Source: Auricularia sp. M13
Taxonomy: Eukaryota > Basidiomycota > Agaricomycetes > Auriculariales > Auriculariaceae
NCBI GenBank assembly: GCA_037042915.1
Contig: CM073193.1
Span: 8,246,001-8,310,000 of the forward strand
Direction of reading: 5' to 3'
DNA: 64,000 nucleotides
The number at the start of each line of letters is the position of its first letter. Position 1 is the stretch's first letter. Position numbers and translations under genes: made by a program. Of the stretch, positions 47,014 through 58,489 are shown piece after piece. The notes under the pieces are model-generated. The model searched no databases. It worked only from the letters and a program-made list of their open reading frames with translations, and had not been told where the DNA came from.

Positions 47014-47916
47014 TTAGATCTTGCCGTTGAGCAGGTTGCGGATCATCTCGCGGCCGGTGATGCGGACGGTGTGGTAGGCGGAGATGAAGTCGAGCGTGGA
47101 GAAGAGGGCGTCGGCGAAGCCGAAGGGCAGCATGGGCGGGATCCAGCCGCGCGCGTACTCGAGCGCCCAGCAGCCCTCGTGCATCTTGTACTGCTTGACG
47201 ACGCCGCGCGGGAGGTGGTGCACGCTGCCGGCTGGGTAGACCTATGACGCGTGAGCCGAAGGTGAGTGGAGACAGCAGCAGGGTGAGCGGAAATAAGAAA
47301 AGGCAATGCGGAGGACAGACCTCCTTATCGAGCGCGCCAGGCGTAAAGGCCTGCTCCTGGGCCTCGAGGATGTTATTCATCGACGGCGGTATGGAGACGG
47401 CAATGACTCTCAGTGCTTAGCGGGGTACCGAAGATGAGATGATGTGGTCCTCGGTGATGCTGGCGGGGATGTTGTACATGGCGCCCATGTTGTTGATCAC
47501 CTACTCGTCGAGCATCTGCACCACGGTCTCCGGGTCCGCCAACGGCTTAGTCTCCTTCGCAGACTTTAACGTTCGAAGATAATCGTTCCAACGGCTGCAC
47601 GTTGTCCGTCTGCTCGCCGTGTATTCGCGTGAGCGTGCTGACAATTGTATCAACAACGGCGCGCGTGTTGTTTGGGTGCGCAGCGAGCGCCGAGCGTACC
47701 AGGGCGTGCAGCGCCTCGGGGTCGAAGACTTATGAGCGGTGCTGGATGGCGTCTGGCCGGTCACCGGTACTGCCAACCAAACAGATGGCGAAGACGAACG
47801 CGAGCCGCAGCTGAGCGGGTCCGCGGCCTTCCTGCGCGCGGCGGGCGGCTTTTTGAGCGAGATAGAGGGCCGGATGCGCGGCGCGCGGTGCTGGTGCCCC
47901 TGCCCTCGCTCGACAT
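47014..47916 (-). pseudogene. ERG2: ERG2-family relic, unit E
   Basis: Full-length layout like unit A: start ATG at 47916, IRPSISLKKPPAARRKAADP, then frameshifts. TAA replaces the Tyr of the YVFDPE motif (near 47730), and the conserved Trp is TAG (47501-47503). The C-terminal exon VKQYKMHEGCWALEYARG...LLNGKI is open (stop 47014). A 49-bp insertion at 47548-47596 is flanked by the 8-bp repeat CAACGGCT. The downstream half is nearly identical to unit A, including the intron. Confidence 0.85.
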
Positions 47917-48024
47917 CGCTGTACAGTATGCAAATGGTACGACTCAAAAGTGGGACCAGGGACGAAAGAGCGATACGGTGCCCGACGCTATATCCGCCCG
48001 ACGTCCTGGCGCTGACGGCGACCC

Positions 48025-48261
48025 ATGGCGAAGGCGAACCTTAACCCCGCAGAGGCACACCGTACGCGCCGTGCCTTGCATGCAGTCGCTGGCTGACTCG
48101 TGCCTTGAGGCAATGCGTTGCAGAAGGAGGTGAAAAAGAACAAGGCCGCGCGCAAGACCAACCGCGATGCCGCCATTGCCATAAAGGACAGCTTGGAGCT
48201 CGAGGAGAGCATCTTGCGCGTTATTTCTCGACTCCTCGTTGTTGCAGCGACATTTGTTTAG
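48025..48261 (+). pseudogene. Wbp11-family N-terminal relic, unit E (best preserved)
   Basis: ATG is intact. Exon 48025-48061 reads MAKANLNPAEAH. After an intron ending near 48109 it continues NALQKEVKKNKAARKTN, RDAAIAIKDSLELEESILRV and ISRLLVVAATFV, with the stop at 48259-48261. Fewer than 70 codons, against several hundred in Wbp11-family proteins, so it is a truncated relic. Its promoter region with ERG2 (47917-48024) is the uninterrupted version of the site filled by the hAT-like element in unit A. Confidence 0.5.
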
Positions 48262-51200
48262 AATAATGAGTAACGACGTACATACTGCTGCGGGGGCGCA
48301 TCTTGATCCCAGGTTGCGTGTGCGACGCAGCGAAGCATCCAGATGGCGAGCGCAGAGTGTCGGAGTTGGCACGTTCCATCCCGGCGCCTCGCATCCTTTC
48401 AGGTGATCCCCTGGACATATATATGTTACTGCCTGTGCAACTTACGAACCGCGCACACGTGGGGGCTGGAGGCATTGGCATCTTGAAACCTCGCTGCAAT
48501 GAAACGGATATTTGCTCTATTGCTCGCTGCAATTGGGTGATACCTGCTCTTTCTCGAGACCGCGCTCGACCCTAAGTACTGTCCCAGCTACAGGCGGACA
48601 CGCCGTCCCGACGCACGAACCAGACAGCGTCCAAGAATTCCATGCGTTTGTCCCATCCCCCGCGCGCTCAACGCCTGCGCGCCGTCGAACACGCTCTTGC
48701 CGGTGCTGTTCTGCTGTATTGCCGCCTACCCGCCCAGCAGTCGTCGGCGCTGGCGTACAAGAATGCCGTCGTCGCGGATGCTGCGCGACCCATGGAGTTC
48801 ACGTTCTTGTTCACCGCGATGGATGCTGCGTGCCCTTTACCATCGCACGCCAGCGCCGCACACCTTCCAACCGGCCTCCGCGGCACTATGGCTTCGAGAC
48901 GACGAAGCGACTGCAGAACGTGCTCTTCCGCGGTGCGGTTGCTTCACATTGAGATCGCATGACACCCGTTTTTACGCGATCAACGACGCCAGCGTCTCAC
49001 ACCTCATGTGCGCCTTAGCCTTCGCCCTGCCTGTGAGCGTACCGCTCGTCGGCACGCCCTTCTGCGCGACTATCTGCGTGGCGCTATGTCCGGGCACTTG
49101 TACAGCGCAAAGCTTGCGTAGCGCGGCGCCGGCGACAACGCGTGGGGCATTTTCATTGCTCGAGAAGTTCTGAGACAGTATGAGCGACTCAGCATCGTCG
49201 TTATTATGCAGCACTGACTGGACGTGGAGGGTCCGACCGCCGATAATAAGTTCGAAGTCGTCGCCAGAACGCTTTGGTCGTCGTCGAGCATGAAGAAACC
49301 AGCCCGCGGGACGATGTGGACCAGGTTGGGCACTGAGTGAACTGTCCAACTCGACTGTCGACGTTGGGCGGTGACGGTAACGGTGCGTCGAGCGCAACCA
49401 GACCATCGACGCCGTAGACGCGGACGGCGGCGAGCTCTGCAGGTGTCGAAATGCAGAAAGGTGTGGATCCTTGTGCAACTCGCGCAGCGTCAAACTTTTG
49501 ACATGCTCAAGAGTGACCTGGGCACGAGGGCCCGACGTTCCGCTCGCCCTGGCGTGTTCGTCGCATGTCGCTGTCAGAAGACGCCCGTAAATGCGGCGGG
49601 CTGTCGACATAGTACGGGACGCCGTTGAGCAGCGGTTCTGGATCGCCGGTGGCGGACCGAGCATCGAGCTCGAGAGCCAGAAATCGACGCTGTGCGGCGT
49701 TCGCGCCCGAAGCTCTACCTCTACGTCGCGTGCGGCGCCTTGCGGTGTGCGGAACGTCGGCTGCATTCGCACCCTCGACCATTCCAGGCCCGTCCTCACA
49801 TCCAAATCGCGGCCGTGAATGGCTGTATCGTACTTATACTCATCGGCGGGTTCCCCGTGCGCCCTGCGCCGTCGTAGCGACGTGCTCTCTGCGCCAGGAC
49901 ACCGCATTTCGCCACCGCGCTTCTGCTTCCAGACCCGCGCCAGCACTCGGCGATGAGGACTGAGTACTCATCGCGCACTCGCCCCACATCCGGGATCACG
50001 CACCCAGTGCACCGTGGACGCCAAGGGCGCAGGGCACATCGCTCATCCTGCCGCGCTCGTCTCATTCGCGTGTTACACCGGAAGAGCCCACGCACGTTGT
50101 CGACGTCCGCAACGAAGTCCAGCAGCAGTTCGGCGTTGACAGCGGCAGATCGAGTGGCCCAGCGGCCGCGAGCGCAGGCACCGTGACACGGCTGCATGCC
50201 GCTCCGCTGCGCCGCGACTAGCGCGCGAGATCGCAAGAGCGCGATGGTGCAGCAGAACACCGACGCTCGCTGCGCTGTGACGCTCCACCGTCCACAGCAA
50301 AGCGCGCGAGACAGCGCTCCAGGCTGTAAGGACGCACGGGGAGCAGGTAGTCGCTGTTCAACTTCCTGCGCCGCCTGCATGACCGGTGCCAACGCGCGCC
50401 GCCGCATGGATGTCGCGCCCTCCGAGCCGCCGTCCATGACCGTTGCGAAGGGCGGCCTGCTCCGCGCCCATCGCACGGAGACTCTGCGTCGTCGGCATGA
50501 GATTGCGCTCATCGACGAGGCCGCTATGCGCACCGCCTCGCGGCATGGAGCTTGGAACGGCGCGCTCTATGCTCGCTGAGGACACAGTCCCGCATCACCA
50601 GGCAAAGCCTTCCACCCGTCCCGGGTGCGCGAGCTCCGCGCCCTACGCGCGGCGACCGTGCTGGATAGCTTGTGGGATTAGGGCGCGCCGCATCCAGCAT
50701 CGGAGCATGTCGCGCTGCGTCGGCTGGGTCCAGCGCGCAAGTTCTGACCATCGCTCGGCCCCGCTGCTGCAACACCGTGATCTGCAGCCCTCGCGTGTGC
50801 TCGAACCAGCGCCTCGTCCCGCACTCGATGTTCCCGCACGTGTCCGTGTGATACAACGAGGGCAGGACGCCCTCCTCGTGCATGCGGAGCTTGCGAGCTG
50901 AGCTCACTGAAACCAGGAGCAACGAGCGCGATTCCAGCACCCGCCGGTCAAATTGACGACGAGCGCAGGCACCACGCACGGTGTCTACTGGCGGCGCAGC
51001 GCGGCGCTGTGACGCGTCACCCTGGCGAGCGACTCTCCACGGCCGACGCTTCCACCCCGTCGACGATTGCGCCGGACTCCGCCACGCACTCCTTCCGCTT
51101 GCGCTTGCCGTCTGCATCGCTCGGCGTCGCACTGGGACCGTACAGGTCACATTGAGCGAGAGAAGCGCTCGTGCTGGCGACCTGGCGCGAGGTACAGCTG

Positions 51201-51640
51201 CTCGTGCGCATGAACTGCTGTCCGCCGCCGTTCCTGAGCCTCACAAATTTCGCCCAGATTTGCGTGTGCCTGCGCGATCGCGGCGCGCGGCCAGTCGGGC
51301 GCTGGCTCAGGTTTCCGCGACGAGGCCAGGTGAATGTGTGCGAGCGCGCGCGGGAAAGGCTTCCGCAGGGAACGGCTCGTGCCGTCGTTCGAAGGAAATC
51401 GTTGGAAATGGGAAACAGGCTGCAAGCACCGGTCACCTTCAATTACTACGCGCGACCGGGGGCGACGCAAGAAGAGCGGGGAAGCATAGGAGCGCCGGAG
51501 CGCTAGAGATACGATGGTGGATGGTCGATGAACGGCGAGTTACGCCAGGGAAAAAGGGCAGGTCGCGTTGGATTAAGGACGCTTTAGAGCACGATCTGAG
51601 CGGAAGAAGCTCGTGAGCACAGGGGGTGTGAGTGAGGAAA
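48262..51640. other. Degenerate spacer, unit E, proximal half
   Basis: The motif GTCGGAGTTGGCACGTT is near 48359. 49210-49880 is shared with A and F. 49760-51140 is nearly identical to F 60755-62130. The longest non-WD40 frame is on the minus strand (48972-49946) and is listed separately. No other gene supported. Confidence 0.5.
48972..49946 (-). other. Unassigned minus-strand reading frame, 324 codons
   Basis: I do not recognise this frame. It contains VTLEHVKSLTLRELHKDPHL, HLSAFRHLQSS and GDDFELIIGGRTLHVQSVLH followed by NNDDAESLILSQNFSS. The last two pieces also occur in A (about 4560-4680) and F (about 60150-60270) with mostly mild amino-acid changes, but there the frame is shifted or stopped. 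Shorter remnants exist in B and D. It may be the least damaged remnant of a former unit gene, or chance openness in GC-rich DNA. Other frames here are also long, so the coding claim is weak. Confidence 0.2.
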
Positions 51641-54600
51641 CGGAAGGACGATACTTTGTCAACCAGCGCAGCTACTTTCGCCCCTCAACGCCACGTGTTC
51701 TTCGTCCATAGTACAACGTTCCTTCTCGAAATGCTACAGCGTACTCTCAAAGAGCGTCTGTTGTGGCCGTCGTGACGCTCTCGAGATGCTTCAGGTCCTC
51801 GGCCATAGTGCGCAGTGTCAACGGATATGCTGCTCGATGAAGCGCGGCGCGAGACTGTGCTGTTGCCCTTCAGGACTGACAGACTGTTCGTGCTGAGGCG
51901 ATGCGGTTCGCGCGCGCGGTGGGTGAAGGATTCGTCAGCGTCGTGACCGAAAACGTTGCCGTTGTGCTCGGCGTCGGCGAGTGCGAAGCCGTGGCCGTGG
52001 TGAATCCTGTCGGCGAGGCGGCGTCTGGCGGGGACACCTTCTCAGGCAACAACGTTGGCGAGGTGGAGGTGCTCGTCGCTGCGCGTGTCAACGTCGCGCA
52101 TTCGTGGAGACTGAAGACGTCGACACTCGGCCACGTCGCTCGTGCAGACGTCGGATAAGGCGTCTCCGTCGGCTCTGCACGCGCTCGCTGCGCCGCATCG
52201 TTGGCACTGAGCCGGGCGATGGGTTGGAGCGCATTCGCGCGAGCCTCTATGGGCTGCTGTTGCAGTCGAATCGTTGACGCCAGCAGAGTCCCCATGGCGG
52301 GGCGCCCCGGGAATGCTTGGCGCCCATTGTTGGCGCGTCGGCGAGAGGAAAAATGAATTGAAGCATGCAGGTTGAAGGTCAAGAGCAGAGCGTCGGAGTT
52401 GGCACGTTGCTCGCATCCTTTTCAGGTCATGCCCTGCCGACCCAAGATTGCGCACTGGACGGGCTCTCGACATGGGGCGCGAAAACTACGGCGCGGCGAG
52501 CGCGACTACTCCATTGGGCTCTAAAAGCCGGACCGATATGGTCCCAGGAGCGACTTAAGAGCGACTTGAACACTGGCGCTCACGCTACCTCGTTCTCGGC
52601 ATGCCTGGTTGCGAAAAGAGACCTCCGACGCACGCCTAGCCAGCGGTCGCCATTGAAATCGACGGCGTCCGGCAGGAATTCTGCTTTGCTCGCCACGGAG
52701 CTAGCGTCGGCGGTCCGCTGTCGACGCCGACAGCGCCTGCATGCCGTTCCAGTCAGCGTCGGATTCTACGCGCATAAATTACCCTGCAATGCCCGCGCAA
52801 CCTAAGTTCTACGCATATATCGCTCACGACGCCTTGCGCAGTGTGGAACGCCGGCGTGATCCACGTCTGTGGCCATCTTGCTATCCACCTCGCGGCTGTC
52901 GATACCCGCGCCTTCCCCAGTCTCGATTTGCATTACCTAATGAGCGAGCTTCCCCCTCGCGTCGCGTGCCGCCGTGGCGTGCCGTGCCTCCATTCGGGCA
53001 AAACATCAGCAGCGCTCGTCGCGCGATTGCACCAGCGGCTTGCGCTTAACAACGGGGACGCCACGCATGCTGGCTCAGCAACACCCTTCCCGTCATCGCC
53101 GTCCCTCCGTGTGCTCGTAAGCTAGGTTGCCGCGTGCGGAGTGCAAGTCAGTGACGACGGGTCGTGGGACCTGCTCGCGTTCGCCGCTGCCACCGGCGTA
53201 CAGGGACACTGCGTTCGCGAAGGCTGCGTCCTGCGTACAAAGCCAAAGTCTGTCCGTCTCTGCCCGCCGACTCCTGCATTATCTCGCAGTTGGGCGTGCT
53301 CGCGCTGCCGCGGCGTTTACCAAGTCAGACCGCGCGCATTCGTTCATCGCCGTGGCTACGAGGAGACCGCCAAATTCTGTTGTCGCTTCCGCGGACGCAC
53401 ACGAAGGTACGTGCTGCCCAAAGACTGCGCATCGAAGCTCACTCGAATCTCCAGAGCGCGATAATCGTGTAGGGTTATATGGCAGTAGTCGCTCGACCGA
53501 TCTCACGGTCCTACCTCGAGAAACGGTATGCGACGGCCCACAAGCAGGATATGTGCGCCGGCCTGTCCGTTCATTATTGCTGGTCCATTTCGTGTCCTTA
53601 TATCCACACAGATAAATATCTTGTCCGTTCGCGGGCCCTCCAGCTACACCGCCGTCGTCTGATTCAGCGGCGCCGAAGGTCGATCCGGTAAATGATGCTT
53701 TGAGTTGCTTCAGCCGTGTCTTACTATGTGCGGCTGTAGGAAAGCACATACAATCCGCGAGCGATTCTCCCGTCACAGCAAACGATTAGTTGCCGCAAAA
53801 TCAGGTGCGCAGTGCATTCGAGTTTACTAGGTATTAAGGTGTTGATGTTGCTGTAAAGCAGAGACGCACATGGAAGCGATGAACGCATACATGCTGTCTC
53901 AAAGGCTTCTACGAGTCAACCGGAACGCATATCAAGTTTCGATGGCGGCCTGCCCTTGTCTAGGCAACCTCATGCTATCATGATCCTGGGCGCGAGACGC
54001 GACCGCGAGGATGGCAGGTTACGCGCACATATGATGGTGCTCCAGCGCGTGGCGCTCCGGCCGAATGCGGCCAGTGCTGGCGCTGGCTCCGTCCGAACTC
54101 CTCGACGCATTGTTGGTAAAGCTGTTGAGCGTTCTGCCATGCCGCGCAGCCGCCTTCAGCGCGCCTGCGGCATCACAGGATGTACGATGAATGCGCTGTT
54201 ACCTGGACAGGACAAAACCGATGCCGGGCCGATTGCGAGCTCTTCAGCGCTGCCTCATAGACGATCATCAGGGCCACGCGCGCAATGTCGGCATGTCGTC
54301 CGCACGAGACCCGGCCACACGCTTGCGAGTTTGGCGACGGCGAGACACCGCTCCCTCAGGGAGACACTCTTCTCTCCGCTTCGACTGAGCCGCCCAGGCC
54401 TCGAGTCAGTATGAGTTTCATGCGCTATCCTATAACTGAGGCCTGCTCTTCGGATTAGAACAGTCCGGCACGGTCTGGCGGCTCGATATTCGAGTCGATG
54501 TTCCTGTCTTTGGTAGGGCTCGTGTCGCCGGAATATATCCTTGCTGGGTTATGACATAACATGGCACATGGGAACTGTGCTGTTGCGGGTGGGCCGCATC
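51641..54600. other. Degenerate spacer, unit E, distal half and upstream block of copy F
   Basis: Contains the repeated plus frame VAVVLGVGECEAV (51950-52110) and the second GTCGGAGTTGGCACGTT near 52390. From about 52500 to 54400 it is the most divergent spacer of the array and lacks the nearly identical block seen in A, B and D. A minus frame at 53279-53776 (165 codons) matches nothing I know and has no partner in other units. No gene called. Confidence 0.45.
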
Positions 54601-54606
54601 CAATAG
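54601..54606 (+). promoter_or_regulatory. Weakened TATA-like box of copy F
   Basis: CAATAG followed by GTGCAGCGCTTCAA occupies the position of TATAAA in copy D, 55-60 bp before ATG 54661. It is the poorest match among the copies. Confidence 0.35.
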
Positions 54607-54660
54607 GTGCAGCGCTTCAAAGCCGCGTGTTTTGGCACATGTTTGCAGCGTTTCTCTCCC

Positions 54661-57600
54661 ATGTCGCGTCCTCCTTCGCCCCCGTCGACAAACGTCCTCC
54701 AGAGTGACGCAGCGCCGTCCGCGCCTGCACCTACGACGACCGAGACTGCGATGTCCGCTCCGCCCGTGACTGTGACCGGGCCCACTGGTCCAGCGGGAAA
54801 AGCACCCAGGCGTTCAGGCGATCGGAGGAACACGACGTCTAGCTCTGGTTCTCAGAGCAACACCAATAGCGGGCGTCCCGCACCTGCCCCGCCCGCGGCC
54901 CCGTCTGTCCCGACTGCTGCTCCAGTGTCGCCTGTCGATACTGGAGCACCGAGAGCACCCGGTGCTTCTGGCGAGCCGAAGACTGCAGCATCCGCCCCAG
55001 ATCCCCCAATCTGTCCGAGGTGCAGGAGTGGGGGCAAAGGGAAGCGGAATCTTGTCGTCTGCATCGACGGCACGTCGAACCAGTTCGGCAAGAAGGTCCG
55101 CTCCCGGGTCCACGCGCAGAATCAAGGTCTGATGTATACTGATTTACATCTCCAGAATACCAACATCGTCGAACTCTACAGCCGGCTCGTCAAAGACGGT
55201 ACTCAACTCACATTCTACAACAGCGGGATTGGGACATACGCGAAGCCGAGTTGGAAGTCGATGAGCTACCGCAAGCAGGTGATCGCGAACAAGTTGGACC
55301 TTGCTTTCGCACTGTGTGTTATCGATCCAACTCACCGCTTGATATGAACTAATGCCTCACAAGCCGATTCGAGAAGATCATTATCAGTGCATACGCTTGG
55401 CTTGTCGATAATTACCAGGAAGGCGACAGGATCTTTCTGTTCGGTCTGTTGCTTCGTGGCACTGTTTTGGTGTATCATTGACGTTAGCAGGGTTTTCACG
55501 CGGCGCGTACCAAGTTCGCGCGCTGGCGGCTATGATTGATACCGTTCGTCCAATGACGTCTCTGTCTTCGACGTCGCTCATACATACCAGGTCGGCCTCC
55601 TCCACAAGGGAAACAACGACCAGATTCCATTGTGAGTTTATCGATACGGGCTTTGCCAAATCTGATCCCTCCAGCGCATACGAACTCTACGCTGCTTCGG
55701 GAAAGGCAGAGGCACCTTCTTCGACGCTCATTCAGCGCATTACCCAATCCTCTTGGGTGCGACGGGTTGTTTCTCAGACAAAATCCATGCATCGGAAATT
55801 TCACGACGAGCTCGCCAACGTCCTCCCCCGGAGAAAAGACAGAGAAACGGATATTGAGGGCGAGGCTGCGCCGTCCGTTCCCTTTCCTGCCTCGCGGTGG
55901 CGTGGGAAAATGCGCAAGGTCTTTGGAAAAATGTCCGCAGACAGGCCTCGTGAAATCCCGCGCCCGAAACCTCGCGCGGCCGAGGAGAGCTCGGACTGGG
56001 ATTATTGGACTTTACAAGAGAGGTTCAAGAATACATTCTCCCGCGAAGTCGGTGTCCATTTTGTTGGCGCGTGGTGGGTCCTGGTATGCTGATGCCGCTG
56101 TTCATTTCTCACACCTAGGCAGGGATACGGTTTCCTCGGTTGGGTTCATCAGAGACAAGACTCTGCCAGGAACGACGGATGGCATGCAGTCTGTGTGCTA
56201 CTTCCGCCATGCACTAGCACTTCACGAGTACCGTGTCAAGTTTCTGCCTGAATACGCGAATGGGGGCGATGGTCCCCACGAGTATGCTACCGTGCCTCAG
56301 GATGGAAGACCGCCGCATACCAAGGAAGTCTGGTTCACGGGCTCCCACTCGGATATGTACGGAGATTTTTACACTGTTCCTATGACAGGTTCTGACGTCT
56401 GTGGCATGCTAGTGGGGGTGGAAGCTCCGCAAACAGAAGGCTTGACCAGTTCGGGCCATCACTGCGTTGGATGTCGCGCGAAGCGATGATCGCGGGCTTG
56501 AGGTTTGAGGATAAGCAACGCGACTGGGTTGCTGGTCGTGTCTCGCAGTCAATGACTTCGATCTGGAAAGTCATTGAATGCTTGCCCATCAAGCGACTGT
56601 CCTACAAAGGGCAACACTCTGTCTCGTGGTGGTGAGTACGTTGTGCCTGTTAACGATTGTGATTTGATTCTGGCGTCAGGCCACACGTCTGCGCTGATCG
56701 TCGCATCCGGCCAGGCCAGCTTGTGCATCAGACCGTCTACGAAGAGTGTGAGACAGATGGCCTCCCGGAGTTCGTGCAAATGAAAACAGACGAGTACACC
56801 ATATCGAAAAGGCTCGTCATCTCGTCTCCTGAAAAGATCTGGGAGAGAGGAATACTTTGGGAAGATGAGGATTTATCACAACTGGAGACCCTCTTGTCGT
56901 CAGGTGCGCACGATGTTGCCTTCCTAACATTCTCTCAATGTTTCACGTAGAGATTGGCCGTCGATCGTTGGGTGAATTTGCTGGGGAGATAAATGAATCC
57001 ATTGGCGCGATGGCCCACTTCTGTCAGCAACACAAGGAGACCGACGCTGCCCGCTCCAAAAGACTCTTGGAAGAGCTATATTTATTCCAGAATAGGATCT
57101 CATACCGCTCATTCGACTCGCACAATCGCATGATACCACTGAGCACCGTCCTCGGGACGGCGCCTGCGGACACATATGGTGAGACTGAAATGCGATTCAA
57201 CAGCAGGGATGCTCATGAGCACGCAGTGACCTATCCCTTCTTCGTTGGCGGTCATAATGATGAGGTCTCTTCTCTTGCGTTTCTGTCCCCGCAGCTGGTT
57301 GTGTCCGGCTCATGGGATCGCACCCTTCGCATCTGGAATATCGAAACCGGAGAAGCTGTCGGTGATGCGTTGACGGGGCACACCGGCAGTGTCTACAGCG
57401 TTGCTGTCTCACCGGACGGCAGTCTCGTCGCGTATGGCTCCACAGACGGCACCATACGCACGTGGAGGATTGATGCCGGAAATTTTGTTGGCGAAGGGCT
57501 TGTCATGCAAGCGGACGGCATGGACCGAGTTTTCTCAGTTGCGTTCTCGCCGGATGGACTGCGGATTGCTTCTGGCTCTGCGGACGGAGCGCTCCGCGTG

Positions 57601-58137
57601 TGGGACGCTGCTACCGGGCAGCAGGTCGGAAACGCAATGAAGGGGCATTCTGACTGGGTACGGTCGGTTGCATTCTCCCGGGACAGTGCACGCATCGCAT
57701 CCGGCTCGGACGACATGACCGTGCGATTATGGGATGCTGAGACACTTCAACCGCTCGGTGATCCTCTAACGGGACACACGGACTATGTGTGTTCCGTTGC
57801 ATTCTCCCCGGACGGCATCTCTATCGCTTCTGGCAGCGACGACAGGACCGTCCGAATCTGGAACGCAGACTCTCGCCAGCTGATGCACACACTATCAGGG
57901 CATGCCCACTTCGTCGAGTCCATTGCATTCTCACCGAGCGGACGGCACATCGCATCTGCTTCGTCGGACAGAACAGTGCGAATATGGGATGCTATCACGG
58001 GAGAGGCAGTCGGCGTGCTCAAGGGGCACACGAGCGCAGTCTATTCGGTTGCGTTTTCTCCAGACGGCACGCGGATAGCGTCGGGCTCGCATGACAGAAC
58101 TGTACGCATCTGGGATCGCATTCCAGTCACGCAGTGA
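54661..58137 (+). CDS. Tle1-like phospholipase-WD40 fusion, copy F (1009 aa)
   Basis: Exons 54661-55095, 55156-55313, 55364-55443, 55491-55543, 55591-55631, 55675-56073, 56123-56356, 56413-56631, 56680-56903, 56951-58137 give 3030 bp without a stop. Sites: CPRC then VVCIDGT (Asp136), GFSRG (Ser227), WDTVSSVG (Asp390), HSDIGGG (His464). Seven WD40 blades span about residues 715-1005. Intron 1 (55096-55155) is 60 bp, stop-free and a multiple of three, so retention would insert 20 residues right after the CIDGT strand. The 5' and middle parts resemble copy C (intron 7 identical). Intron 9 equals copy B. The 3' end, with the early TGA after IPVTQ and the flank beyond, equals copy D. This mosaic points to conversion between copies. 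Confidence 0.91.
57250..58116 (+). repeat. Seven WD40 blades, copy F
   Basis: Seven blades. Variable ends include GHNDEVSS/GSWDR, GHTGSVYS/GSTDG, GHSDWVRS/GSDDM, GHTDYVCS/GSDDR, GHAHFVES/ASSDR and GHTSAVYS/GSHDR. Blade 4 has FSRDSA where the other copies have FSPDGA. Confidence 0.95.
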
Positions 58138-58489
58138 GCCACGGACGCGGCACGAAATTGTACAGCACGCGGAGCATGTCTCATTATTGGTTGTCGAGCC
58201 TCGTTGTGCTGCAGCAGGCAGCTTTATCGATGTCATTCCTAAATCCAAGAAATCCAGAACTTGGTTCTGCGAGTGAGGTGCGCCGTGGACGTTGAACCGT
58301 CAGCAACCGTGGACCTCGGACTTGCAAGCTCGCGGCTTGGTGTCCAGAAATGGAATTGGCCATCGCAGTTGAGCTGGAGCCATGTGTTAGTGATGTATTC
58401 CGACCCATGTATTCCGACCCGTAAATGTAGCGTAAAACAAGACAGAGAGCAACAACCGTGACAGGAGCCCTTGTTTCTCTAGATTTTAG
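58138..58489. other. 3' flank between copy F and its ERG2 relic (D/F type)
   Basis: Close match to unit D 35662-35940. Conserved AATTGTACAGCACGCGGAG follows the stop. A short repeat of TGTATTCCGACCC is present near 58394-58420. No gene seen. Confidence 0.6.

Noticed and set aside
53279-53776. Minus frame of 165 codons in the divergent part of unit E
   Set aside because: No recognisable domain, no partner in other units and no splice or promoter context; length is expected by chance at this GC content.
54607-55347. Copy F exons 1-2 as one uninterrupted 246-codon protein
   Set aside because: The frame reads through intron 1 by chance (60 bp, no stop). The other copies need the intron removed to join FSKK or FGKK to NTNIVEL.
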